The notes under the pieces: model-generated | Told to the model about the DNA's origin: nothing | Database searches by the model: none | The model's input: only the letters and a program-made list of their open reading frames with translations | Program-made: the position numbers and the translations under genes | Shown here: positions 1-8,767 of the stretch, one piece after another | How positions within the stretch are numbered: position 1 is the first letter of the stretch | Layout of the letters: each line of letters opens with the position of its first letter | Source of the DNA: Candidatus Sphingomonas phytovorans | GTDB lineage: Bacteria; Pseudomonadota; Alphaproteobacteria; Sphingomonadales; Sphingomonadaceae | Length of the DNA stretch: 64,000 nt | Assembly (NCBI GenBank): GCA_029202385.1 | Contig: CP119314.1 | Span: 3,474,501-3,538,500, forward strand | Direction of reading: 5' to 3'

Positions 1-355
1 CGGGGTTGCCCGCCGGCCGCACGTGCCGCTTCGCCGGGTCGCGGATGAAGGCGTTGGCGCTCGGCAGGATCCAGGGCTTGAGCACCGCCTGGCCGGCGGC
101 GGTGACTGCCCTGGCCTCGTCCGGCCTGGCATCGGCCGCCTTGCCGTCCTCGCTCTTCCCGATCTCCGGCCGCACGTCATAGGACAGGCCGGTCGCGCCG
201 GCGGGGTCGCCCATATGGAAACGCCAGCCGGCATTGATCGAGACCCGCTCGCGCGGCACGGTCTCGGCATTGGCACCGGACGCGTCGAGCATTGCCATGA
301 GCATCAGCGCGAACAGCCGAGCGATGGTTTGAGCTAGCGCTGCCACTGACATCAT
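1..355 (-). CDS. GH2-family glycoside hydrolase (beta-galactosidase-like), 3' part outside window
   Basis: Only the first 118 or so codons are present; the gene runs off the left edge. The reading frame opens with two adjacent ATG codons (355 and 352) behind GGGAG, then a hydrophobic signal-like stretch ending near ANA, then INAGWRFHMGD, a pattern typical of the N-terminal sugar-binding domain of family 2 beta-galactosidases and related enzymes. The following VLKPWILPSANAFI segment also fits that family. A periplasmic or exported location is inferred from the leader. It points away from the GntR gene and probably belongs to the arabinose/galactose cluster on the right. The exact substrate cannot be decided from this fragment. 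Confidence 0.65.
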   Translation of the reverse strand, partial: MMSVAALAQTIARLFALMLMAMLDASGANAETVPRERVSINAGWRFHMGDPAGATGLSYDVRPEIGKSEDGKAADARPDEARAVTAAGQAVLKPWILPSANAFIRDPAKRHVRPAGNP

Positions 356-474
356 CTCCCCGCGCGGCGACCTTTCCGGTCGCGCCTTTTCCCGAAACGG
401 GGTGAGGCTATGGTTGCGGGGCCGTCCTGGTCAAGAAATTTGTAGGAGTTATTATCTCTATCTGCCTCCCCTCA

Positions 475-580
475 CCTTCCTCGGCGAAGGCCGGGGTCCA
501 GTTGGGGAACGTCGAGAAACAAATGCCGTGCGTCGTCACAAGGGCCTTCCCGACTGGACCCCGGCCTTTGCCGGGGAAGG
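475..580. repeat. Long intergenic palindrome, family A copy 1
   Basis: Two 28-bp arms (475-502 and 553-580) are inverted complements at 26 of 28 positions and enclose a 50-bp loop. The arm core is GGCGAAGGCCGGGGTCCAGT. The same arm recurs at 4988-5082. It lies between the ends of gntR and the start of the GH2 gene, so it could fold in either transcript, but it lacks a T tract and looks like a dispersed element, not a simple terminator. Confidence 0.85.
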
Positions 581-611
581 TCAGAGGAGAGCAAGGCGAG
601 AGGGGGAAGTC

Positions 612-1334
612 TCAGCCCCCGCCCGGCTCCATGGCCAGTTCGGTATCCTCAAGCGCGCGGCGGATCAGGTCGGCCATCGCAACGCGCGCTGCTTCCGGGT
701 TCGCATCAGCGATCGCGTCGTACAGTAGCTGATGCTCGGGCAACGGGTCGCGCGGCAGCTTGCGGTTGCGCTGCTTGAAGATGGTGGTCCAGCCGACCGC
801 CGCGGCGATGGTGCTGGACAAGGTGGTCAGCGGCTCGTTGCGCGTCGCCTCCAGGATCAGGTGATGGAAATGCTGGTCGGCCACCCGCCCCTCGGGCGTG
901 GCGAGGCCGTAGCGCCCCATCTCCTCAAGCGCATGCCCCATCTGCGCCAGTTCACGTCCCGTCCGGCGCTCAGCCGCGAGCGCGGCGGCAGCCGGCTCGA
1001 CGATCATGCGCAGCTCGAACAGGCTGCGGATGAACACCTCGCTCGGCTCGCCCTCGAACATCCAGGCAAGCACGTCGGGATCGAGCAGGTTCCAGCGGCT
1101 GCGCGGGCTGACGCTGGTGCCCGCCTTGGGCCGGCTTTCGACCAGGCCCTTGGCCATCAGCATGCGCACCGCCTCGCGATAGACGCTGCGCGACACGTGG
1201 AGTTGTTCGGCGAACTCGATCTCGCCGGGCAGGACATCGCCCGGCTTGTACACCCCCGTGACGATCTCGACGCCCAGATCATGCGCGATCGTGCCGTGGA
1301 TCCGGCGGCCCTTTGGTTGCTGTCCCGGCGTCAC
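612..1334 (-). CDS. GntR/FadR-family transcriptional regulator
   Basis: A 240-residue protein with a GntR winged helix at about residues 15-80 (LPGEIEFAEQLHVSRSVYREAVRML, shown here only as the helix-turn-helix core EFAEQLHVSRSVYREAVRM) and an all-helical FCD ligand domain in the remainder, as in FadR-type regulators of sugar acids. The start is GTG at 1334 with GGGGA just upstream. It lies downstream of and on the same strand as the AraD1 gene, and opposite GH51 and the sugar dehydrogenase, so it most likely senses a pathway sugar acid such as arabinonate or galactonate. This role is inferred from context. A GATAC/GTATC inverted repeat just upstream could be its own operator. Confidence 0.88.
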   Translation of the reverse strand: MTPGQQPKGRRIHGTIAHDLGVEIVTGVYKPGDVLPGEIEFAEQLHVSRSVYREAVRMLMAKGLVESRPKAGTSVSPRSRWNLLDPDVLAWMFEGEPSEVFIRSLFELRMIVEPAAAALAAERRTGRELAQMGHALEEMGRYGLATPEGRVADQHFHHLILEATRNEPLTTLSSTIAAAVGWTTIFKQRNRKLPRDPLPEHQLLYDAIADANPEAARVAMADLIRRALEDTELAMEPGGG

Positions 1335-1395
1335 GTGTTCCCCATCCGCCTTCCCTCCGTTCGGCCCGCCATCTTCGCGGAAAGGGCCGCATTCC

Positions 1396-1412
1396 GATAC
1401 CCCTAGAGTATC
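1396..1412. promoter_or_regulatory. Candidate GntR operator (GATAC-N7-GTATC)
   Basis: A 5-bp perfect inverted repeat, GATAC and GTATC spaced by 7 bp, overlaps the stop codon of the AraD1 gene and sits about 62 bp before the gntR start. Short AT-containing palindromes are usual for GntR/FadR proteins. No second full copy was found in the 2387-2491 divergent promoter, only the partial match ATCATATACT, so the assignment is weak. Confidence 0.25.
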
Positions 1413-2386
1413 CTTATCCGAACATCACGTGCCGGTTCGATCACGATCGGATTGCGCGCCGGCAGGCGGAAGGGCGGCGCCTCGATCTCGAACACGTCCC
1501 CCGGCTCGGTACGGATGCCTTCGGAGAAGGACAGGGTCGCCGTGCCGAAGAAATGGACATGCACATCGCCGGGATGGCGGAACAGGTCGTATTTGAAATG
1601 ATGATGTTCGAGATTGGCGATGCTGTGCGACATGTTCGCCTCTCCCGTCACGAACGGACGTTCCCACAGGGTCTCGCCGTTCCGCACGATCCGGCTGGTG
1701 CCACGGATATCCTCGGGCAGATCGCCAAGCAGCAGTTCCGGCCCCAATGCCGCGGCGCGCAGCTTCGAATGGGCGAGCCAGAGATAATTGCCGCGCTCCG
1801 TCACATGATCGGAAAATTCATTGCCGATCGCGAAGCCGAGCCTGACCGGATTGCCCTCGCCGTCGATCAGATAGATGCCGGCAATCTCCGGCTCCTCCCC
1901 CGCATCGAGCGCGAAGGCGGGTGAACGCAACGGCGCGCCCGGCGCGGCAAGCTGTTCGCCATTTCCCTTGTAGAACCATTCGGGCTGTGCGCCGGTCTCG
2001 CCCGCGCCGGGCTTGCCGCCCTCCACGCCCATCAGGAACATGCGCATCGAATCGGTCTGCTGCGCCGCCTCGGTCATCGAGCGGTGCATCTTGTCGCGTC
2101 CCTCGGCCGACCCGAGATGAGTGAGGCCAGTGCCCGTCAGCAGCAGATGCGCCGGATCCCCATGGTCGATCGGCGACAGCAAGGTGACCGTCTCCAGATC
2201 GACCACCCCAGCATAGCCGGCCAGGGCCGCCTGATCGACCAGACCATTGCCCGCCACCAGCGCGGCCTCGGCGAGCGCGCGCACGCTTTCCACCCCGACC
2301 AGCCGTTGCGGCGGTTGTTCGCCGCGCAGCATGGCAACGCCGCGCGTGCCTCCGGCATCGATGAACTGCACCAGCGACGTCCGCAT
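1403..2386 (-). CDS. AraD1/GguC-family FAH-fold enzyme of sugar-acid catabolism
   Basis: 327 residues. The sequence matches the AraD1 family, members of the fumarylacetoacetate-hydrolase fold found in oxidative L-arabinose and D-galactose pathways, where they are thought to act on 2-keto-3-deoxy sugar acids. Visible family features are the FVTGEANMSHSIANLEHHHF segment and the acidic/His-rich C-terminal half. The start at 2386 is chosen because GGGAGGGG precedes it directly; an upstream in-frame start at 2407 has no such site. It is divergent from GH51 and shares a 105-bp promoter region with it. The enzymatic step (dehydratase or hydrolase) is inferred from family membership. Confidence 0.8.
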   Translation of the reverse strand: MRTSLVQFIDAGGTRGVAMLRGEQPPQRLVGVESVRALAEAALVAGNGLVDQAALAGYAGVVDLETVTLLSPIDHGDPAHLLLTGTGLTHLGSAEGRDKMHRSMTEAAQQTDSMRMFLMGVEGGKPGAGETGAQPEWFYKGNGEQLAAPGAPLRSPAFALDAGEEPEIAGIYLIDGEGNPVRLGFAIGNEFSDHVTERGNYLWLAHSKLRAAALGPELLLGDLPEDIRGTSRIVRNGETLWERPFVTGEANMSHSIANLEHHHFKYDLFRHPGDVHVHFFGTATLSFSEGIRTEPGDVFEIEAPPFRLPARNPIVIEPARDVRIRIL

Positions 2387-2491
2387 ATCCCCTCCCACTA
2401 TCGTCAAACTTTATCCGCTTGCGTAATCATATACTCAGACAATAAACTAAAGCCAGTCGTCGTCGAACGGCATCATGGGAGGATACGGACA

Positions 2492-4054
2492 ATGGCGGCA
2501 TCGAAACGGTTGAGAACGGGCGCGCGGATCGCGCTGGCGGCGGCGCTTGTCTTCGCGTCGGGTGCGGCCTGGGCGCAGGCGCGCGAGGCGAGCGTGACCG
2601 TTCATGCCGACAAGCCCGGGCCCAAGGTGCAGCGCGAGATCTTCGGCCAGTTCGCCGAGCATCTCGGCACCGGCATCTATGGCGGGCTGTGGGTGGGCAA
2701 GAATTCCCGAATTCCCAACAGCGACGGCTTCCGCAACGACGTGATCGCCGCGTTGCGCGCGATCAAGGTGCCGCTGATCCGCTGGCCGGGCGGCTGCTTC
2801 GCCGACGAATATCACTGGCGCGAGGGCGTGGGCGCGAAACGGCCGGTGAAGGTCAACACTCATTGGGGCGGCGTTACCGAGCCCAATTCGGTCGGCACGC
2901 ACGAGTTCATGAACTTCACCGAGCTGGTCGGCGCCGAGGCCTATGTCTCCGGCAATGTCGGCAGCGGCTCGCCGCAGGAAATGGCCGACTGGGTCGAATA
3001 TATGACCTCGCCGACCGCCTCGACACTCGCCAATGAGCGCCGCGCGAACGGCCGCAAGGAACCGTGGAAGCTTCCCTATTTCGGCCTCGGCAACGAGCTA
3101 TGGGGCTGCGGCGGCAACATGCGGCCCGACTATGCAGCGAACGAGACGCGGCGCTACGCCACCTTCGTAAAGGCGCCAGCAAACACGAAGATCCTGAAGA
3201 TCGCGAGCGGCGCCAGCGATTCGAACTATGAGTGGACCGACGTGATGATGCGCGACGCCGGCGACCGCATCGACGGCCTGGGCGTGCATTACTACACCGT
3301 GCCCGATGACTGGAAACGGAAGGGGGCCGCAACCGGCTTCGACGAGGCGAGCTGGGCGCGCACCCTGTCCAAGACGCTGCTCATGGACGAGTATGTGACG
3401 AAGCACAGCGCGGTCATGGACAAGTATGATCCGGAACGCCGCGTGTGGCTGGCGGTCGACGAATGGGGCACCTGGTACGATCCGACACCGGGCAGCAATC
3501 CCGGTTTCCTTCAGCAGCAGAACAGCCTGCGCGATGCGCTGGTCGCCGCGATCAACCTCAACATCTTCACCCGCCATGCCGAGCGCGTGAAGATGGCCAA
3601 CATCGCCCAGATGATCAACGTGCTTCAGGCGATGATCCTGACCGATGGCGACAAGATGGTGGTCACGCCGACCTATCAGGTGTTCGGCATGTACGTGCCA
3701 TGGCAGGACGCGACTCAATTGCCGGTCGACCAGACCAGCCCATGGTACAACAAGGATCAATGGACCATGGCGTCGCTCAACACATCGGCCGTGCGCGGCG
3801 CCGACGGCGCGGTGCATGTGTCGCTGGCGAATCTCGATCCGGTGAATACGCTGACCGTGACTCTCAACCTCGATGGCGGGACGGCCTCGACCCTGTCGGG
3901 CAAGGTACTGACCGCTGACCGGATCGATGCGCATAACCGCATCGGCGAGCCGCTGGCGGTCGCGCCCCGCGACATCGCTGCGGTGCCGGTGACTGGCGGC
4001 AAGGTGGTGCTGACCCTGCCGGCCAAGTCAGTGACCGTGGTGGCGCTGAAGTGA
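2492..4054 (+). CDS. Alpha-L-arabinofuranosidase, glycoside hydrolase family 51
   Basis: A 520-residue secreted enzyme that removes arabinofuranose side chains from arabinan or arabinoxylan. A signal peptide occupies residues 1-30 and ends AWAQA. Catalytic residues are visible: acid/base Glu202 in GNELWG and nucleophile Glu324 in VDEWGTWYD, and RWPGGCFADEYHW is characteristic of GH51. The C-terminal 150 residues form the usual beta domain. The start is set by GGGAGG about 9 bp upstream; the frame is open further upstream only because it overlaps the AraD1 gene on the other strand. Ten bases separate it from the sugar dehydrogenase, so the two are probably one operon that releases and then oxidises the pentose. 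Confidence 0.93.
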   Translation: MAASKRLRTGARIALAAALVFASGAAWAQAREASVTVHADKPGPKVQREIFGQFAEHLGTGIYGGLWVGKNSRIPNSDGFRNDVIAALRAIKVPLIRWPGGCFADEYHWREGVGAKRPVKVNTHWGGVTEPNSVGTHEFMNFTELVGAEAYVSGNVGSGSPQEMADWVEYMTSPTASTLANERRANGRKEPWKLPYFGLGNELWGCGGNMRPDYAANETRRYATFVKAPANTKILKIASGASDSNYEWTDVMMRDAGDRIDGLGVHYYTVPDDWKRKGAATGFDEASWARTLSKTLLMDEYVTKHSAVMDKYDPERRVWLAVDEWGTWYDPTPGSNPGFLQQQNSLRDALVAAINLNIFTRHAERVKMANIAQMINVLQAMILTDGDKMVVTPTYQVFGMYVPWQDATQLPVDQTSPWYNKDQWTMASLNTSAVRGADGAVHVSLANLDPVNTLTVTLNLDGGTASTLSGKVLTADRIDAHNRIGEPLAVAPRDIAAVPVTGGKVVLTLPAKSVTVVALK

Positions 4055-4064
4055 CGCGCGGCTG

Positions 4065-4982
4065 ATGCTGCCGATCGGGATCATCGGCTATGGCAAGATC
4101 GCCCGGGATCAGCATGTCCCGGCGATCACCGCCGATGGCCGGTTCCGCCTGACCGGCGCGGTTGACCCGCATGCCGTGTCGGGCGCGGTGCCGGTCCATC
4201 CTGATCTTGCCGCACTGCTCGCCGCCGATGCGCCGGCGGCGGTGGCGATCTGCACCCCGCCCGCCGCGCGCGTCGCAGTGGCGCGGGAGGCGATCGCGGC
4301 GGGGCTCCACGTGCTGCTGGAGAAACCGCCGGGCCTGACGCTCGCCGAGGTCGCCGAGCTCGAAACGCTGGCGCGGGATGCGGGCGTCACCCTGTTCACC
4401 GCCTGGCATTCGCAGGAGGCGGCCGGGGTCGATGCGGCGCGCGGCTGGCTGGCCGACCGCGCGATCGAGGCGGTGCGGGTGATCTGGAAGGAAGATATCC
4501 GCGTCTGGCATCCCGGGCAGGAATGGATCCTGGAGGCGGGCGGGTTTGGCGTGTTCGATCCCGGCATCAACGCGCTGTCGATCCTGACCGACATCCTGTC
4601 CGCGCCGCTGATCGTGGAATCAGCCGAACTGGCGGTGCCGAAGGGCCGGACGCAGCCGATCGCGGCGACGCTCGCGCTGCGCGGCGGCGCGGTGCCGGTC
4701 TCGGTCGAACTCGACTTCCTCCATCAGGGCGTGCAGCGCTGGGATATCGAGATCGATACGCCGGACGGCATGCTGAAGCTGGCGATGGGCGGTGCCGAGC
4801 TGACGATTGCGGGCAAGGCAGTCCCGGTGGGCAGGAATGTGGAATATCAGCGTCTCTATGCGCGCTTCGCCGACCTGGTGGCGCGCGGGGAGAGCGATGT
4901 GGATCCGGCCCCGTTGCGGCTGGTGGCCGAGGCGTTTGAACTTGGGGTGCGGCGCGAGGTGGAAGCGTTCGCGTTCACCTGA
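4065..4982 (+). CDS. Gfo/Idh/MocA sugar 1-dehydrogenase (L-arabinose / D-galactose 1-dehydrogenase type)
   Basis: A 305-residue NAD(P)-dependent oxidoreductase. The N-terminal Rossmann motif GIIGYGKIA and the EKP motif (Lys87) are present, and the catalytic pair Asp165 and Asn169 in FDPGIN keeps the four-residue spacing known in the Azospirillum L-arabinose 1-dehydrogenase and related galactose dehydrogenases. It would oxidise the sugar to its 1,4- or 1,5-lactone in the cytoplasm. It directly follows the arabinofuranosidase, and an AraD1 enzyme lies opposite, which favours L-arabinose as substrate, though galactose is also usual for this family. A lactonase and a sugar-acid dehydratase are not in this window. 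Confidence 0.85.
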   Translation: MLPIGIIGYGKIARDQHVPAITADGRFRLTGAVDPHAVSGAVPVHPDLAALLAADAPAAVAICTPPAARVAVAREAIAAGLHVLLEKPPGLTLAEVAELETLARDAGVTLFTAWHSQEAAGVDAARGWLADRAIEAVRVIWKEDIRVWHPGQEWILEAGGFGVFDPGINALSILTDILSAPLIVESAELAVPKGRTQPIAATLALRGGAVPVSVELDFLHQGVQRWDIEIDTPDGMLKLAMGGAELTIAGKAVPVGRNVEYQRLYARFADLVARGESDVDPAPLRLVAEAFELGVRREVEAFAFT

Positions 4983-4987
4983 CCCAG

Positions 4988-5082
4988 CCCTTCCCCGGCG
5001 AAGGCCGGGGCCCAGTTGGGTGAAGCTCTCGATCAATCGCTGAAGCCTTCCCGACTGGGCCCCGGCCTTCGCCGGGGAAGGG
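4988..5082. repeat. Long intergenic palindrome, family A copy 2
   Basis: Two 29-bp arms (4988-5016 and 5054-5082) are perfect inverted complements with a 37-bp loop; the core is CCGGCGAAGGCCGGGGCCCA. It fills the gap between two convergent genes, the sugar dehydrogenase and the alpha-glucosidase, where such a hairpin could end both transcripts. The arm is nearly the same as that at 475-580. Confidence 0.9.
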
Positions 5083-5092
5083 CAGGCAGGAG

Positions 5093-6700
5093 TCAGGTGA
5101 TCCTTTCCGCAATCACCCCGGCGAACGGGCCGAGCCGCCATTGCTCGACCTCGCCCACCTGTTCGATCACGCGCCACGAGTCAGCCTCTTCGGGCACCCA
5201 TTCCCGCGCCTCAACCGCAAAGTTGAACACACATAACAGCCGTTGCGCGCCAGAAACCCGCTCGAACGCCAGCACCGTCTCCGACGCTTCGATAAACCGG
5301 ATCGCCCCTATCACCAGCGCGGGGTTCGCCTTGCGCATCACCAGCAGCCGCCGGGTCAGCGCGAGCATCGATGCCCCGTCCCGCTCCTGCCGGTCGACCG
5401 CCAGCGCCGCATGGTCCGGCCCGAAGGGCAACCATGGCTCAACCGTCGCAAACCCAAGCCCCGCCTCTCCGGCCACCCAGGGCATCGGCGTCCGCGCGCC
5501 GTCCCGGTCCAGAGTCAGCGGCCAGTTGGCGATCGCCTCCGGATCGCGCAGCCGGTCGAACGGGATATCGACCTGGGTCAGGCCAAGCTCCTCGCCCTGA
5601 TAGAGGAAGATGTTACCGCGCAGCGCCATGAGCAGCAGCATCTTCATGCGCGCGAACGCCTGCTCATGCCCCGCCGGCGCCCAGCGCGACACGGCGCGCG
5701 GCGCATCGTGATTCTCGAACGCCCAGCTCGGCCAGCCAATGCCTGGCGTATCGGGCCAGCGTTCAAGCACCTCGCGCACCAGCGCCGGGGTCAGCGCCTT
5801 CGCGTACAGGAAGTTGAAGCCGTACGCCGTGTTCAGCCGGTGGTCGCCTTGCGTGAAGGCCTGCATCTCCGGCTCGACATTCGGGCCGCCGACCTCGGCC
5901 ACGGTGAATCGATCCGGATAGGCGTCGGTCAGCGCACGCACCCGTTCGAGGAAGAGCGGAATATCGGGATGCGACTGGCTGTGGATGTGGAACTGGAAAT
6001 CGAACGGGCGGGTACGGCGGCTGTTCGTCGGCGGCCTTGCCGGATTGTCGCGCAGCGCCGGATCGACCATCGCGCAGCTGATCGCGTCGAGCCTGAACCC
6101 GTCGACCCCGCGATCGAGCCAGAAGCGCGCGACGTCGAGCAGTGCGTCCTGCACCGCCGCCTCGTGCACGTTGAGCTGCGGCTGGCTGCTCAGGAAATTG
6201 TGCATGTAATATTGGCCGCGCCGTGCGTCCCAGGTCCAGCCCGGCCCGCCGAACACCGATTGCCAGTTGTTGGGCGGCGTGCCGTCCGCCTTCGCATCCG
6301 CCCAGACATACCAGTCGTGCCGGGCGTTGGCCCGGTCGCGACGACTCTCGGCGAACCAGCCATGCTCGTCCGAGGTATGGGCATAGACCTGGTCGACGAT
6401 CACCTTCAGCCCGAGCGCATGGGCGCGGGCGACCAGCGCGTCGAAATCCGCCAGCGTGCCGAACAGCGGATCGACACCGCGATAGTCCGACACGTCATAG
6501 CCGAAATCCTTCATCGGCGACGGGAAGAAGGGCGACAGCCACACCGCATCGACGCCAAGCGACGCGACATGATCGAGATGCCCGGTGATGCCGGCGAGAT
6601 CGCCCACCCCGTCGCCGTTCGAATCGGCGAAGCTTCGCGGATAGATCTGGTAGATCGCCGCCCCGCGCCACCACTCGCGCCCGCGTTCCGAACTGCTCAA
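5093..6700 (-). CDS. Alpha-glucosidase, glycoside hydrolase family 13 (oligo-1,6-glucosidase type)
   Basis: About 535 residues with no signal peptide, so cytoplasmic. The GH13 triad is visible: nucleophile Asp205 in DGFRLDAIS, acid/base Glu269 in FTVAEVGG and Asp332 in ENHDAPR. The SFADSNGDGVGDLAGI opening is typical of alpha-glucosidases acting on maltose, isomaltose or sucrose. The start is set to TTG at 6700, which has AGGGAGAGG a few bases upstream and makes the protein begin at the usual place before EWWRGAAIYQIYP; the longer open frame has an arginine-rich, non-family extension. It is divergent from an MFS carrier 149 bp away, so import and hydrolysis of a disaccharide are probably co-regulated. 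Confidence 0.92.
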   Translation of the reverse strand: MSSSERGREWWRGAAIYQIYPRSFADSNGDGVGDLAGITGHLDHVASLGVDAVWLSPFFPSPMKDFGYDVSDYRGVDPLFGTLADFDALVARAHALGLKVIVDQVYAHTSDEHGWFAESRRDRANARHDWYVWADAKADGTPPNNWQSVFGGPGWTWDARRGQYYMHNFLSSQPQLNVHEAAVQDALLDVARFWLDRGVDGFRLDAISCAMVDPALRDNPARPPTNSRRTRPFDFQFHIHSQSHPDIPLFLERVRALTDAYPDRFTVAEVGGPNVEPEMQAFTQGDHRLNTAYGFNFLYAKALTPALVREVLERWPDTPGIGWPSWAFENHDAPRAVSRWAPAGHEQAFARMKMLLLMALRGNIFLYQGEELGLTQVDIPFDRLRDPEAIANWPLTLDRDGARTPMPWVAGEAGLGFATVEPWLPFGPDHAALAVDRQERDGASMLALTRRLLVMRKANPALVIGAIRFIEASETVLAFERVSGAQRLLCVFNFAVEAREWVPEEADSWRVIEQVGEVEQWRLGPFAGVIAERIT

Positions 6701-6849
6701 CGGCCTCTCCCTTGCGGCTACCGGTCCTTTTGCGCGCCGCGCCGGCCGGAAAGCAATGGCCGCACGCGAACGGGGATTGCCGGGGCGCCACGTCACTGAC
6801 ATCCTGCCCGGCAGAAGACAAAAAACATAAAACAGGGGGTTTGGAGCGA

Positions 6850-8199
6850 GTGACCGGGCGGCCGCGCCAGTCCCTGGCCGGACTGTGGAACATCTCGTTC
6901 GGATTCTTCGGGATCCAGGTCGCGTTCGGCCTGCAGAACGCGAACATCAGCCGCATCTTCCAGTCGCTCGGCAGCGATGTCGACACGCTGGCCCTGCTGT
7001 GGATCGCCGGGCCGATAACCGGGCTGATCGTTCAGCCGCTGATCGGCCATTTCAGCGACCGCACCTGGGGCCGGTTCGGGCGGCGGCGTCCCTATTTCCT
7101 GGCGGGCGCAGCACTTGCCGCGCTGGCGCTGATCGCCATGCCGCACGCGCCGGTGCTGCTGGTGGCGGCATTGCTGCTGTGGATGCTCGACGGATCGATC
7201 AACATATCGATGGAGCCGTTCCGCGCCTTTGTCGGCGACATGGTCGGCCCGACGCAACGCACCCTCGGCTATGCCTTCCAGACCGCCTTTATCGGCGCAG
7301 GCGCAGTGCTTGGGTCGATCGCGCCGTTCGCGATCACCGCGCTCGGGGCGAGCAACGTGGCGCCCGCCGGCGTCATCCCCGACGCGGTGCGTTATTCCTT
7401 CTACCTCGGCGGGGCCGCGATCTTCTGCGCCGTGCTGTGGACCGTGCTCACCACCCGCGAATACCCGCCCGAGAGGATGCGCGCCTTTGCCGGCGAGGAT
7501 GCCCCGGCGCGCGATGCCGGCCAGGGCGGCAACGCGCTGACCCGAATCGCCCGGGATATCGTCCGGATGCCGGTGGAGATGCGCCGCCTCGCGCTTGTCC
7601 AGTTCTTCTCCTGGTCGGCGCTCTTCGTCCTGTGGGTCTACACCACGCCGGTCGTCACCCGCTATGTCTTCGCGGCGACCGATACCGCGTCCCAGGCCTA
7701 TAATGACGGCGCCGACTGGGTCGGCATCCTTTTCTCCGTCTATAACGGGGTCGCAGCGCTGGCCGCCTTTCTGCTGCCGGGGATGGTGCGACGGATCGGC
7801 ATGGGCAGGACGCATATGGTCTGCTTGCTAATCGGCGCGGCGGGCTTTGCGGCGATGCTGGCCATCCGCGATCCGGTGCTGCTGATCCTGCCGATGATCG
7901 CCATCGGGGTGGCCTGGGCGTCGATCCTGACCATCCCCTATGCCATGCTGGCCGGCGTGCTGCCGCACGGCAAGCTCGGCGTCTATATGGGCATCTTCAA
8001 CGTCTTCATCGTCCTGCCCCAGCTCTTCATCGCGACGGTGATGGGCAGCCTGATCCACAATGTGTTCCCCGAAGAGCCGATCTGGACCATCGCCATCGCG
8101 GGCGCGCTGATGGCCCTCTCCGCCCTCGCCATGCTGCGCGTCGGGGAGCCGGCGACGGAAACAACCGGAATCGCCGCCGACGCCGAATTGGCGCTTTGA
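6850..8199 (+). CDS. MFS disaccharide transporter (sucrose/maltose SLC45-GPH-like)
   Basis: About 450 residues with 12 predicted membrane segments. The N-terminal pattern FGIQVAFGLQNANISRIFQSLG and the loop SDRTWGRFGRRRPYF, with the basic GRRRPY box, are typical of proton-coupled sucrose/maltose carriers of the SLC45 and GPH-like group. The start is taken as GTG at 6850 with GGAG three bases before it; TTG at 6841 is also possible. Pairing with the divergent alpha-glucosidase suggests uptake of maltose, isomaltose or sucrose across the inner membrane. The exact sugar cannot be read from sequence. Confidence 0.85.
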   Translation: MTGRPRQSLAGLWNISFGFFGIQVAFGLQNANISRIFQSLGSDVDTLALLWIAGPITGLIVQPLIGHFSDRTWGRFGRRRPYFLAGAALAALALIAMPHAPVLLVAALLLWMLDGSINISMEPFRAFVGDMVGPTQRTLGYAFQTAFIGAGAVLGSIAPFAITALGASNVAPAGVIPDAVRYSFYLGGAAIFCAVLWTVLTTREYPPERMRAFAGEDAPARDAGQGGNALTRIARDIVRMPVEMRRLALVQFFSWSALFVLWVYTTPVVTRYVFAATDTASQAYNDGADWVGILFSVYNGVAALAAFLLPGMVRRIGMGRTHMVCLLIGAAGFAAMLAIRDPVLLILPMIAIGVAWASILTIPYAMLAGVLPHGKLGVYMGIFNVFIVLPQLFIATVMGSLIHNVFPEEPIWTIAIAGALMALSALAMLRVGEPATETTGIAADAELAL

Positions 8200-8226
8200 C
8201 AATCCTATAGGATCAGCAATAAGTCC

Positions 8227-8240
8227 GGTTAGCGCTACCA
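8227..8240. promoter_or_regulatory. LacI-family operator upstream of cupin/Gfo-Idh operon
   Basis: GGTTAGCGCTACCA has a palindromic TAGCGCTA core, the GCGC-centred form used by LacI-family sugar repressors. From memory it differs at one base from the operator reported for Caulobacter XylR. It lies 60 bp before the cupin start. Just upstream, TTGACA at 8196 could be a -35 box and ATCCTATAGGAT (8202-8213) is another perfect palindrome. No LacI gene is in the window, so the repressor must be encoded elsewhere. Confidence 0.6.
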
Positions 8241-8299
8241 TCGGCGCTGCCCCGATGACGCCCGGAAAGCGGCGCACCGGACAGGAGAGGAACATCGCG

Positions 8300-8743
8300 A
8301 TGCGCGTCACCCGCAGGGATATGGTCGTCGCGCTGGGCGCGGTCGCGCTCACCTGTTCCGCCGGGGTACTTGCCCAGGGCAGGAAGATCATCGGCCCGTC
8401 CGTGTGGGACTGGACCGCGATGAAGGTCACCCCGACCGATGTCGGCGAGGTGCGCAGCCTGGGCAACGGGCCAACCGCGACGCTCGACGATCTGGAGATT
8501 CACGTCACCACCCTGAAGCCCGGCCAGACCTCCCACGCGCCGCACAAACACCCGAACGAGGAACTGGTGATTATCCGCGAGGGCACGGTCGAGACCCTGT
8601 CCGACGGCGTATGGAAACGGCTCGGGCCGGGATCGGTGATCTTCAACGCGTCCAATTCGCTTCACGGACTACGCAACGTGGGCACCACCAACACGACCTA
8701 TCATGTGATCAACTGGACCACCCCGGCGACGCCCAGGAATTGA
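8300..8743 (+). CDS. Exported cupin-domain protein
   Basis: 147 residues. The N-terminus has a twin-arginine-like leader (TRRDMVVALGAVAL, cleavage near VLAQ). A cupin fold follows: first motif HAPHKHPNEELVIIREG with two His and a Glu as metal ligands, and second motif NSLHGLRNVG. The start at 8300 follows AGGAGAGG. It is the first gene of a tight three-gene operon with two exported oxidoreductases and sits behind a LacI-type operator, so a role in processing a sugar in the periplasm is likely. The reaction is unknown; a metal-dependent isomerase or dioxygenase activity is possible. Confidence 0.8.
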   Translation: MRVTRRDMVVALGAVALTCSAGVLAQGRKIIGPSVWDWTAMKVTPTDVGEVRSLGNGPTATLDDLEIHVTTLKPGQTSHAPHKHPNEELVIIREGTVETLSDGVWKRLGPGSVIFNASNSLHGLRNVGTTNTTYHVINWTTPATPRN

Positions 8744-8767
8744 GCGCCAGTGCCAAGGAGAGACTCG

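Noticed and set aside
2084..2491. Upstream extension of the arabinofuranosidase frame
   Set aside because: The extension is antisense to the AraD1 gene. The true start at 2492 has GGGAGG and a proper signal peptide.
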